This document shows positions 44,655 to 55,727 of a stretch of 64,000 bases of DNA, piece by piece. The notes under the pieces are model-generated. The model did no database searches and had not been told where the DNA came from. It was given only the letters and a program-made list of their open reading frames with translations. Numbering within the stretch: the stretch's first letter is position 1; each line of letters opens with the position of its first letter. Source of the stretch: Monocercomonoides exilis. Lineage: Eukaryota; Preaxostyla; Oxymonadida; Polymastigidae. Position numbers and translations under genes: made by a program. The stretch is taken from positions 837,001-901,000 of the forward strand of contig LSRY02000031.1 of the NCBI GenBank assembly GCA_001643675.2, read 5' to 3'.

Positions 44655-46983
44655 TCATATTTGAAACATATTGATCATGTCACACTTCATCTGTGTCGCT
44701 AATTCCGAACGAACACCACTTTTTGTTGCCTTTTCGCTTTCTTTTGAATTTTCTTCAGACGCTTCATTTTCCGTTGGAGTTGTAGTTATTTTGCTTAAAA
44801 TGGATTTTAAATCCCACAAACGGATAGTTCCATCGCTTCTGAAAAAAAAAAAGAAAAGATAAAGAAAAAAGAAATTTCGACCATTGCAAATCAAATATTA
44901 ACATATAATTTTTTAAGAAACATTATTCACAAATAAATAAATAAATAATCAAATTGAAAGAAGAACATGAAAAATATATTGCAATAAATATGAACAAGCA
45001 TCACACCCAGCAGAATACAGCACTTTTTCCTCTTTGTCTGTCGATAGCGACCACACAGGCGCAAAATGACTGCAAAGAGAATATATCTTCACTGGAGCTT
45101 TGCCGGCAAAGTCGTAAAAACATATTTCTCCATTGAAATCTGGAATATTTCAGATTTCATTGATTAAATAGAAAAATAAAGTGAAAATGAAATAATAAGA
45201 AAAATACATTTTTAAAAGTGAATAACAAAAAGGAAATAAATCAATTTTAAAAGAAATAAGATAAGATGCCAATCACCAGATTCAACACAAAAAAAGTTAA
45301 AAAATTACTGTTTCTTTCTTTTTTAATCTTTCATTTTTCTCATCCACTCTTCAAAGGGGGGAAAAAACCAAAAAAAGAAAAGAAAAGCAAAGCAAATTCA
45401 AACCTGCCGAAACGATTATTTCTCCGTTTTTGATCCACCTCAGTGTCGTCACTGGAGCTTCGTGCAGTTTGTATTCAATCAAAAGGCTGCCTTTCATCAC
45501 ATCCCACACACAGACACTGCCATCGCTGCAACCACCACACAGAAAAGGAGGCGGACTTGACGCAAATGAAACACCAGAAGATGTACTTGAAGACGAGCTC
45601 AACTGAGAAATTGGCTGTGCTTCCTGTGAATTCATCGTTTGCCACGAAAGAACTTCGACTCTTTTCTCTGTTTTCTCCTGTTCGCCTTCTGATCCTTCAC
45701 TCGATGTGGAAAGAGACTCAAGATAAGGAGCTTTCCTTCTTCCTCTCTGTACTTTTGGAGCTTCTTCCTGTTTAACTTTCCTTTCAGGCATCAGATATCG
45801 CACTGGAGTTGATACCACAAGCGTCGGCGAATAGTGCGAAAGATGATTATTTGTGATCACATTCGCCCAAATACGCACTATGCCATCTGAAGCAGCTGTG
45901 GCAATTAGCCGGCTGCAGGGAGACATCTGAACATCGTAGACAGCAAGCTGGGCGTGGGTGAATATGCACACGCACCGGAGTGAGTGGAGAGAAAACAGTC
46001 GGGCTGAAGAATTATATTTAAATATGAATTGAGAAAATGTGTTTTTAAGATTTTATATGAAAAGAGGAAAAAATGGAAAATAAAATATTTATTCACATTT
46101 AAAATAAACGATAATAAATAAAAATTCCAATTTAACAAATGAAAAATCAAACGGTCAACAAACCAGTTCCATCTCTTCCACACGAAAGCACAAATTGCTC
46201 AATTTCTCGATGTGGAGTTGGAATTTCCTTCACTTTTGGCAGAACGCCTTTTACAAAGTGGGCCTTCCACACCTCGCTGCGGTGGCCTATCAGAGTTGCA
46301 CGGCTGATGGTGTGGTTGTATGAGGAAAGAAGTGAAGTGGATGATAAAGCGCGGGAAGTGGGTGATAAGTGAGATGGAGATTTTGAAGTGGAAGGAGTGG
46401 GGAAAAGAGCGCTCTGCTCTTCCAAATTTCTGCGCGTTAGGAAAATCGGAGGAGAAGGATTATGCTGTTTTTCAAGTGAAGATGAACTTGAAGAAGATGA
46501 TTGAGATGATGAATCTCGTTTATTGCTTTTCATTTGTTTGAATTGCTCCCTTTCTCTATTTTCTTTTTCTCGAAGATAAATCAGATTTCTCCAATCTCTT
46601 TCCATTTTTCTTTCCATTCTCGAAAGAAATTGCATTTCTTTTTCAATGTTTTCACATTCATAATGCAAAACTGACATCGGATCACGAAATTTTGGAGTTT
46701 TAACAGGTTTGTGATCATCATAATCCGTTAAGCAAGAAGAAATATTAAAAATTTCTATTGAGCTATCGGTCTTGCAAAGAAGCATCATCGAACCATCTTC
46801 GGAAAAAGAAATAGAAGATATTCTTTAAAATATTGAATAACTGAGTTAAAAGCAATATAACGCAAAGAAATACAAACAAATCAGATGAATTGAACATTGT
46901 AAACAAGAATACAGATGGGTTATAGGCACTGACGATAGAATCAATCGTTATTTGTGATTCTTTCTCTTTTTCAACTTTTCGCA
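44655..46983 (-). CDS. TAF5: WD40-repeat protein, TAF5-like (TFIID subunit)
   Basis: Five exons read as complement(join(44655..44838, 45007..45139, 45404..46003, 46164..46822, 46878..46983)), with at least one further 5' exon unresolved. Phases agree at every junction (donors GTTTGT, GTTTGT, GTTTGA, GTGTGA). The start resembles the TAF5 propeller entry (VFLFTMFNSSDLISSISFSE). Blades follow: LIGHRSEVWKAHFV, FVLSCGRDGTARLFSLH, AVYDVQMSPCSRLIATAASD-GIVRIWA, GGCSDGSVCVWDV, APVTTLRWIKNGEIIVSAG, FAPVWSLS ... YSAG-SDGTIRLWDL. A Ser-rich linker (about 46490-46330) and a Lys/Glu linker interrupt the blades. The N-terminal LisH/NTD2 half of TAF5 is not visible upstream, because the CPSF73 gene ends at 47346, so the gene is short or its first exons were missed. 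Assignment to TAF5 rather than another WD40 protein is moderately sure. Confidence 0.7.
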
Positions 46984-47345
46984 CTAAACAAAAATTAAAA
47001 TGAAATACAAGTTATAAGTGCAAGATAAATTAAAAATGTATGAAATTAAAAATTAGAATAATAACTTTTTTTCTTTTGTACCCTTGAAAAAGCAAGTTCA
47101 AAGGAACAAAAAATCACTTTAGTGGGTATGATCTGTCAATTATTTGGAAAAGATAATTAATCTTTCAGAGTTAAAGGGAAAATCACATTTACATCAAGAA
47201 ACTTCATTTTATTAAAAATAAATAAACCTCTAAATTCCGTTAATTTTCAATGATTTTCTTGAAGTGTATAAATACAACCACCATTTTTGAATTTTATGGA
47301 TAAAAAATAATTGATAGTATAAATGAAATAAGTTAAAAGTATCTT
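46984..47345. other. Spacer that must hold the TAF5-like start
   Basis: The first recognised exon opens after an acceptor TTTGTTTAG at 46984, so at least one more exon lies here. Candidate start: ATG near 47217 on the minus strand (MKFLD, followed by GTAAAT). Not resolved. Confidence 0.4.
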
Positions 47346-50300
47346 TCATCCAATTGAGTCTTCAAGCATTTGAAGTATCTGTTGCAAAGATTCAAGTTCT
47401 TGCTTGTCTTGGCAGTCGATAATCTACAAAAAATAATGATGTTAGCATTCATCAAATATTAATAGATAAATTTTTAAAAAAGATAGAAAAATGAAGAATA
47501 AAAAAGATAGAAAAATAAAAAATAAAAAATCAAAAATCAAAAATAAAATGTTAATTAATAAAATATAGATACAAATACAAAATAAATAATTTATTTATTT
47601 CTTTCTTTCTTTCTTTCTTTTTTTCTTTTTTAACCCCTCACACCTTCTGAGTCCAATTAATATCTGCCATCAGCTTCTTCTCATCATCAATTATCACTCG
47701 AATAATCGTGTCTTCATTCCCCTTCGCTGTTATCATTTCAACTCCTTTCTCTCTCTCTCTCTCTTTCTTTCTCTCTCTCTCTTCATTTTCTTCATTTTCT
47801 TCGTCTTTTTCCTCAATTTGCTTAGAAACTTGCTCGATTTCCTTCACAACACCCAAAATTTCGCTCTCTATTGCTTTTTCTGCTTGTAACAATTCTTTTT
47901 TTTCTTCTTCTTCTTTCTCCTCCTCTTCTTCTTCTTTTCTTTCTTCTTTGTCTTTTTCTTCTTTTGCGTATTGTTTTCTCTTTCTCTCTTCTTCTCTTTC
48001 GTCTTCTTCTTTATCTTCTTCTTCCTCCTTTCTCTTCTTCTTCTTCTTCTTCTCTTCTTCTTCATTAACATTTCTTGTATTTTTCTTTCCTTCTTCTCCT
48101 TCTCTTTCTCCTCCTTCTTTCTCTTTCTCTTTCTCTCTCTCCTTCTTCTCCCTCTTCTCCTTCATCTCCTTCAACTCCACCCACAACCTCATCAGCTTCT
48201 TCCTCTCTTCTTTCTTCTTCTTCCTCAGTTCTTCTTTCTCCCTCATCTTCTCCCTCATCTTCTCCATCTTCTCTTTCCCTTTCTCTTTCTTCTTTCTCTT
48301 CTCGTTTTCTTCTCTTCCTTCCACCACAACTGACGAATATCGCTCTAAAAGCACAGAAATCAACGAAGAAAGCATTCTTTGTGAGCATATTTCAGAAACT
48401 GCTGAGGAAGAGAGAGGAAGGATGGGGGAGTGAGAAGAAGAAGAAGAAGAGGAAGAAGAAGAAAGATAGGAAGAAAAAGCAGATTTAGATAAATAGAGAG
48501 AAGGAGAGGAAGAAGAAGAATTTTTGTTAGTTTTTGTTTTAATGTCTTTATTTGTTTCTTTCTCTTCATTGTCTTTCTCTTCTTCCATCTTCTCTTCATT
48601 CTCTTCTTTGCCTTCTTTTCCTTCTCCTTCTCCTTCTCCATTTTCCTTCTCTTTCTTCTCCTTCTCCCCCTTCTCCTTCTCTTCTTTCTTTTCCTTCTTC
48701 TTCTCCTTCTCCTCTTCCTTCCTCCTTCTCCCTCTCCTTCTCCATCTCCCCTTCATCTTCTCCAATGTCTTCGATGTCTGCACAACCAATGCCATCGCCA
48801 CATCTGCCACACAGTCGGCGTCTTTGTTTGCTTCCCACTCAACCACGAGAGAAAGAAGAGGGAAAGAGGAGAGGAGGAAGAAGGGAAGGGAAGAAGGAGA
48901 GGAAGAAGGAGAGGAAGAAGGAGAGGAAGAAGGAGAGGAGGAAGAATTTAATGATGATGACCGTGAATGTGTTTGAGATAAAGATGAAGCGAAAGAAGAA
49001 GAAGAAGAAGAAGAAGATGATGATGATGATGTTATTGAAGAAGAATTTTTGATAAATTCTTTCATTTTTTCTCTTTCTCTTTCTCTTTCTCTTTCCTTTT
49101 CTTCTTCTTCTTCTTCTTCTTCTCTTTTCCATTCTTTCTTCTTCATCTCTTCAGAAATCAATCTTTGCGGAAGACAAAAAAACCCTTTTTTCTTTGAAAT
49201 CGCATATTTAACAGTAACACACTCATCGATTATCCATCTTCCTTCTCTTCTTCCTCTTCCTCTTCCTCTTTTTCTTTCTCCTTCTCTTTCTCTTTCTCTT
49301 CCTTTTTCTCTTTCTCCTTCTTTTTCTCTTTCTTCCTCTCCATCTTCTTCTTCATCTTCTTCATCTTCTCTTCTAATGCTATCTTCAAATGCCTTCATAA
49401 ACACATGATCCAAAATCTCAAACGGAATTTCATAAAGATTTTTACTTGATTTTCGTGGTTTTATATGTTTTTGTGAAGAAATTTCATTTTTTTCTTTTCC
49501 TTCTTTTATTTCGTTTTCTTCTTCTTTTTCCACTTTTATTTCATCATTTTCTTCTTCTTTCTCTTCCTTTTCTTCTTCCTCCTCCTCCTCTTCTTCTTCT
49601 TCTTCTTCTGCAAAGAAAAAGTCTTCTTCATCACTTTCATCTTCATCATCGTAATCTTCCTCTTCCTCTTCTTCCTCCTCCTCCTCTTCATCATCATCAT
49701 CTTCTTCTTCTTCTTCTTTCACATTTTTGCTTTTTCCTTTTACTTCCTCTTCTTTCATCATCTTCTTCTTCCCCTCCTCCTCCTCCTCCTCCTTCTCCTT
49801 TATCTCTATCTTTCCTTCTCCTTCTCTTTCTCCTTTTTCCTTTCTCTCTCCCCTCCTCCTTCTCCTTCTCCCCCTCATCCTCATCTCCACCCTCACAGGG
49901 CATTTCATCACTTTCAGCGGCGAAAACAGCCCAATCTCCTTCGCCAGCACCACTTTCTTTACTCCCACCACATCTTCCACCAAAACAGAGTCAATTGCTC
50001 CTACCCCTTCGCCTGTGCCCAGATGGGTGTGGAGGAGATGTGAGAGGGAGGAGGAAGAGGAAAGGGAAAAGAAGGAGGAAGAGGAAGAGAGAGAAGAAGA
50101 AGAGGAGGAGAGGGAAGAAAGGGAAGAAGAAGAAGAAGGATCAATTGAAAGTTCATTGTTATTATAATTATTATTATTGTTATTGTTATTGTTATCAATT
50201 GCAACATTTTCTGTTTTCCCCTCTTTTTTCGCTTCGTTCTCCATTTCATTCACAAATTCTGATATTTCATCCATTTCATTGCTTTCTCTTTCTCCTGGCA

Positions 50301-51451
50301 TTGCCATTGGATCTGAGGGGGAGGAGGAGGAAGAAGAAGAAGAAGGAAGAGAAGAAGAAGGAAGAGAAGAAGAATTAGAAGAAGCAGATGAAGAAGAAGA
50401 ACTTAGCTGACTCATTCTTGGTATGCTCATAGAAGTCCTGATAATCTCACTCACAATTCCCCCAACCGCCACGGCGTGGATGCGCCGGAAAAGCGGAATA
50501 TTCAAAGTTTCCGTGTTTGCCGGTGCCAAAATAAGCCCCCCATGTTCCTTTTCCCTCGCCTCTATCATTCCAAAGGAGGTTCTATTTGAAGAAGAAGAAG
50601 AAGAAGAATACTGCTGTTGCTGCGATTGTTGCATCGATTGGTTATTCGCCTGCCCTTTTTGTAAATTTGGTCCTTCTTTCGCCTCCTTTCCTGATGATGC
50701 TGCTGATGCTCCTGAAGAAGCAGAAGAAGAAGAAGAAGAAGAAGAAGAAGAAGAAGCAGACACACCTGTTGTTGAACCACTTGCTCCTTTCTCTGCTCCA
50801 ACTTTCGCATTCACATTATTATTACTATTATTATTATTGTTACTTCCACCTCCACCCCCCATCGTCATCATTGTCATCATCTGCGCCTTCATCATCGGCC
50901 TCAGCTTCTTCTGCAGATCGCCCATGACTGTCTTATCTCCATGCACCAGCACCACAAACTGCGGCCTCAAAGCGGACAACAGCTGAACTGTCTGTGCGAA
51001 ATCGCTGTGTGCCGAGAAGGAGATGAACTCTGCGCTCAGCCTCCGCGGAATCGCTGCCCCGGCCTGAGTCACGAGCGTTTTCAGCTCCATTTTCAAGTCG
51101 TGTGCAGGTGTCCCCTCGACAGAATAGCCTGGAAGCACCACGCCGTTCAAGGGAGAAGGAGCCCAGCGCTCCAGAAGCAGGCGAGAAAACCCGTTCTGCA
51201 TCATCCCGGGCGACGCAAGCACGACACAAGGGCCAGCGTCGATGAAGGATTCGCTTTTCTCGAGTGATATGATGTGCTTGAAGGAGAGGAGGCCAGACAT
51301 GGCGCGGGAGGCGGAGGAAGTGGAGGAGGCGGTGGCGGAGAAGGGGGAAGAAGAAGAGGAGGAAGAGGAAGTTGTTGTTGATGATGTATTTGTTGATGGT
51401 TTTTGAGCAGTGTTAAGTGGATTTAACTGAGTCGAATTGGAAGAAGAAGAA

Positions 51452-51485
<34 letters not shown>

Positions 51486-52722
51486 TTGAAGCAGCACCAG
51501 AGCCAGTTCCTGGCAACGCTGCCTGTGTCTGCGCATAAGCCGAGGCCGACAGCGCTGTTGTGTTCGCACCTGCACCTGCACCCGCACTCATATTAGCTGC
51601 CCCTCCAATCTGCCCTCCTCCTTCCTTTGCATTCCTCCCAACTCCTCCTTGTTCTCCCGGCACTTGCCCCATCGCCATCATCTGCATCTGCATCTGCATC
51701 TGCATTCTCCGCCTCGCATTCTCCCTCCTACGCGCCCCGTCCTCTGAAAGCAGGCGCCGCGGGTCGTCTGCGCCAAGCAGGCCGCCGACGTTCTCTGCAC
51801 CGTTCACGCTGTCGCACAGCTGGTCGATGTAGTTGCGCATGATGGGCAGCGCTTTGTTCGCAAGAGACGACACGTAGAAGATCGGGAACATCCGCATCTC
51901 CCGGTGCTGCTCCCAGTACTCGTCCAGAATCAGCAGCAGCTCCTGCGCACGCCCCAGTGCAAATATCGGAATCAGGCAGCGCCCGTTCCGCAGAAGGATC
52001 TTTCTCACTGAGTCCAGAAACCGCTTTTCTCGGGTTTTTTGAGACTCATGTGTTCTAACTCCATAAGTGGACTCCATTATTAAAATGTCCGGGCTCGATT
52101 GAGGAATTTCTGCTCCTTTTAATAGTCGATCTTCTTTTAATGAAAAATCTCCTGTGTATAAAAGTGAAATCCCATTTATCCCAATCCAAAACATTGCAGC
52201 TCCAAGCACATGTCCAGCATTGTAGCATGTGACTGTAATTCCGTGATATTGTATCACTTCTCTGTAATTAATAGTGTCTATTTTTTTCAACGAAAAAAGA
52301 ACATCTTCTTCTGTAAATCTTGGATCTTCGCTGACTCGCACATAATCAGTCACAACAATTTGGTAAAATGCTTTTGTCGCAGGAGTCATGAGGATCTTCC
52401 CTTTAAACGATTTATATCTGTGCAAAAAAGCAGGGAGACCAGCAGAATGATCCAAATGAAAATGTGAAACGACAATTAAATCCAGCTTGTCTAAGTCATC
52501 AACTGCTGATTCCCAAAAAGGAAAAGAATCTACTCCAGTGTGAGCCGGGTGAATACCGCAATCAAGCTTTCAATAAGAAATTAGATCCAAATAAAAAATT
52601 TCTTTAATATATTCTTGCTTTAATCAAACCAAAACTCGTTTTCCGCAGCATTTCAATAAAATGCAACTCCTTCCAACTTCGTTGCCAGCTCCTAAAGGAG
52701 TAATTTGATAATTTATTTGCTC
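47346..52722 (-). CDS. CPSF3: CPSF73-like pre-mRNA 3'-end endonuclease with very long low-complexity insertions
   Basis: Exons 52630..52722, 47644..52566 and 47346..47423; a further 5' exon with the start is not found. Known length is about 1,697 aa against about 680 in animals. The first recognised exon gives ITPLGAGNEVGRSCILLK, joined (63-bp intron, GTTTGA) to LDCGIHPAHTGVDSFPFW. Metallo-beta-lactamase motifs: SHFHLDH, NAGHVLGAAMF, LLYTGDFS, ILIMESTYG. Beta-CASP motifs: LIPIFALGRAQELLLILDEYW, VVLASPGMMQNG, FISFSAHSD, VLVHGD. All zinc ligands appear present, so catalysis is expected. A Gln/Met, Ala/Gly and Ser insert (about 51300-51730) sits inside the beta-CASP domain, and the C-terminal 900 residues are mostly Ser, Asn, Glu and Lys tracts. 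The last intron (220 bp, GTGTGA...TTTGTAG) adds a short final exon ending MLEDSIG. CPSF73 is the nuclease of the cleavage-polyadenylation complex. Confidence 0.92.
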
Positions 52723-52938
52723 CTGAGAAGTTATTCTTGCCAGTTTTTATATGAAATAAAATAAATTGTGGTATGATCTCATCTGACTTTTTCAAAAAAA
52801 TTTTCGAATAAAGCTGATTGTTTTCACAACCACATGGAACGAATATTAAATGTGAAGTTTTTATTGTCTAAAGTAATGTTTATTTATTCAACATTTTTTA
52901 TTTTTATTTATAAATAAATAAAAAAAAAATGAAGAAAT
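52723..52938. other. 5' flank of CPSF73
   Basis: The acceptor TTCTCAG at 52723 shows another exon must lie upstream on the minus strand. Candidate ATGs lie near 52783 and 52837, but no donor in phase was settled. Confidence 0.4.
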
Positions 52939-53969
52939 ACACCATTTATTATTCAAATTTGGTAAACTTATTATTCGAAATTGGTCAATTAATTATTCAA
53001 AATTAATAAACTAATTATTCGATTTTGGAAAACTAATTATTCAAAGTTGTTAAACTAATTATTCAAAATTGTTAAACTTTTTATTCGAAATTAATAAACT
53101 TATTATTTGAAATTGGTAAACTTCTTATTCAAAATTAATAAAATTGAGTATTTTTTTAAAAAGTTTTTTTGTGAAAAATTGGGTTTTGGCTGAATATCAG
53201 AAAATATTGAAAATATTATATTCACTCTATATTCGAAATATAGATGAGAATTTGAACCCAGATTTTTATAATTTGTGAATAAACAGAAATTTTCTGATTT
53301 TTCAGAAAAAAATCATCATCATGGAAATAAAATAATTTTTGAATTATTTCACCTCACATCGATAAATAATAAATAATTCAATCATGAAATGTTATTTACA
53401 CTACGAAATATTTATAAGAACAATAAAAAACAAATGAAGAATCCTGAAAGTACATTAATGGATTTTTTCTATAGAAAAAATTTTTGTTTCCAATTTACAA
53501 AATAGAAGCAAATAACATTTCATGATTGAATTATTTATTATTTATCGATGTGAGGTGAAATAATTCAAAAATTATTTTATTTCCATGATGATGATTTTTT
53601 TTCTGAAAAATCAGAAAATTTCTGTTTATTCACAAATTATAAAAATCTGGGTTCAAATTCTCATCTATATTTCGAATATAGAGTGAATATAATATTTTCA
53701 ATATTTTCTGATATTCAGCCAAAACCCAATTTTTCACAAAAAAACTTTTTAAAAAAATACTCAATTTTATTAATTTTGAATAAGAAGTTTACCAATTTCA
53801 AATAATAAGTTTATTAATTTCGAATAAAAAGTTTAACAATTTTGAATAATTAGTTTAACAACTTTGAATAATTAGTTTTCCAAAATCGAATAATTAGTTT
53901 ATTAATTTTGAATAATTAATTGACCAATTTCGAATAATAAGTTTACCAAATTTGAATAATAAATGGTGT
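52939..53969. repeat. 1.03-kb near-perfect palindrome with internal 22-bp repeats (foldback-type element)
   Basis: Arms 52939-53397 and 53510-53969 are reverse complements over about 460 bp; only a one-base length difference in an A/T run (7 versus 8) was found by eye. The spacer is 112 bp. Each arm begins ACACCATTT and carries about nine degenerate copies of a 22-bp unit like TAATTATTCAAAATTGTTAA at the outer end (52945-53150 and mirrored), then about 250 bp of unique sequence. No reading frame. Long arms with subterminal tandem repeats resemble foldback transposons. Confidence 0.9.
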
Positions 53970-55051
53970 TTGACAAAATCAACGAATTGTCAACATTTGA
54001 TCATAATAATCGAGAAAATGTTAATAAGATAAAATGTGCAAATTAGAGTTATATTTTGGAGCGTAACGTGATGGGTGTTTTAATTTCAGTTTCTATCAAA
54101 ATCCACTTTTTTAAAATTAAAATTATCAATTATCATTGTTTCAATGAACTTTATTGTTTGTATTGATGCAAAAAATTACAACTTTCATTTAGAAAAAAAA
54201 GAAAATAGACCGACAAATACACACAGTTAATTTTTATCACGAAATGTGATAATTTGTGATTTTGGTTCGATAATAACTGATGAAATAACACATGAAAATA
54301 TGTCAATTTTTTGATATTAAAAAAAAATGTGATTTCTTGAAGTCTTGATTAAACTGAGGTGATTATAACAGAATCTAACTTTATTTGAAAATCCAAGATC
54401 AAAATTCAAAAAAGGAGAATAATTTTGTATCCATAATTTTTCTATAAATATTTTCGGTTCGAAAATTTCATTTGAATATCAACAAATGAACACTTTTTAA
54501 TGAAAAGATTTTTTCAAGACATGGGTGATTTTTTTATAATTATTAGTTTTTTTCTCATGATAATTCTTCAAATGTGTTATTTATTTGGATTAAAATTTAC
54601 TATTTTATGGAAAAAATATAACAATTGTTTTTAATAGCGAAGTTCAAGATTCAATTCATAAAAAAAGTTATTTTTTTGAAAAGGAGTGATAACATTCCAG
54701 TATTCAAAAATAAAAAAAAATACGGACTTTCAAGCTTTTTTGTTCAAGGCATTTTAATATCGCTTCGCTCATGACTTTATTTTTCTTTCTCAGAATTCAA
54801 AATAAATATGATTTTCATATATGAACACAGGCATCGTTTATATAAAAACATAAAGTATTGTGTCATTTCACGTATTTTAAAAAATCGATCCATTTTAATT
54901 ATGTATTTCAATTTCAAAAAGTCAATGAAAAGGACAAAATTTTCAATGAAAATGCCTGAATAAAAATATTTTGCTCCAAATTAATATTCAAAATGAATTT
55001 TCAGACCGAATATTAGCAAACAGAAAAAATAAGGATTTAAAAACAATTATC
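53970..55051. other. AT-rich spacer with a fragment of the 39.4-kb MITE
   Basis: No gene. About 54459-54530 (TTTTCGGTTCGAAAATTTCA... and AACAAATGAACACTTTTTAA...) matches 39408-39480 within the 263-bp element and is followed by ACATGGGTGATTTTTTT, a variant of its terminal repeat. It is an older, degraded copy. Confidence 0.5.
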
Positions 55052-55436
55052 GTCACTTTCCTAATAGGCGGACACTTTTTTATAATGGCCGGACAGTAGC
55101 CTTTTCGCAGCAACTTATGAACGTAGAATTTTGATTTTTTCCCACATTAATCGTAAGGTGAATATGAGTATATGAAGCATTCTGAAAATCCTTCATTCTT
55201 GTTCATTCATTCTTTAAAAACAAATTTTATTTTTTGGAGAAACACGGAGTGATTAGTTTTTCCGAATTTCTCCGAAAAATTAAATTTGTTTTTAAAGAAT
55301 GAATGAACAAGAATGAAGGATTTTCAGAATGCTTCATATACTCATATTCACCTTACGATTGATGTGGGAAAAAATCAAAATTCTACGTTCATAAGTTGCT
55401 GAGAAAAAGCTACTGTCCGGTTATTAGGAAAGTGAC
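55052..55436. mobile_element. 385-bp inverted-repeat MITE with one duplicated terminus
   Basis: Outer ends GTCACTTTCCTAATA (55052-55066) and TATTAGGAAAGTGAC (55422-55436). Inner arms of about 150 bp (from GGCCGGACAGTAGC at 55088 and from GCTACTGTCC at 55410) pair almost perfectly around a loop near 55230-55270. The left end has an extra 20-odd bp, because a GGCGGACAC-type motif is followed by a similar GGCCGGACAG, while the right end has one. No coding sequence. No target duplication was established. Confidence 0.75.
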
Positions 55437-55461
55437 TATACCCACATTAATAACCAAATAT

Positions 55462-55727
55462 ATGTCGAAATTTTTTTGTAAAGTTCCTTTTGTTTTATAT
55501 TCAGATAAAATAAAAATTTCATGTTTCGATCAAATTTCTATTCCCAGTCAACAGATTTTACTGTCAAGAAAATAAAATCTTGACATTGGTTTTATTATTT
55601 TTATTTTTATTTATTTTTTTTTTTTTGTGTAGTTTCATAAGAGAGTTCAGAAATTTCATCGAAGAAGAAATTTTTATCTTATTTGAAAATTTTTCAAAAT
55701 GAACTTTTCAAAAAAATTTCGACACAT
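55462..55727. repeat. Inverted-repeat MITE, copy B
   Basis: Left arm ATGTCGAAATTTTTTTGTAA..., right arm the complement of ATGTGTCGAAATTTTTTTGA..., pairing over about 70 bp. Same family as 41139-41378. It begins about 26 bp from the end of the 385-bp MITE. Confidence 0.65.

Noticed and set aside
47700-50410. Many long open frames on the plus strand opposite CPSF73
   Set aside because: They are complements of Glu/Lys and Ser tracts and read as Ser/Phe/Leu runs without domains. The minus strand carries the conserved nuclease.
52945-53150. CRISPR-like array of 22-bp repeats
   Set aside because: The units are contiguous without spacers, degenerate, lie inside a palindrome and are in a eukaryotic genome.
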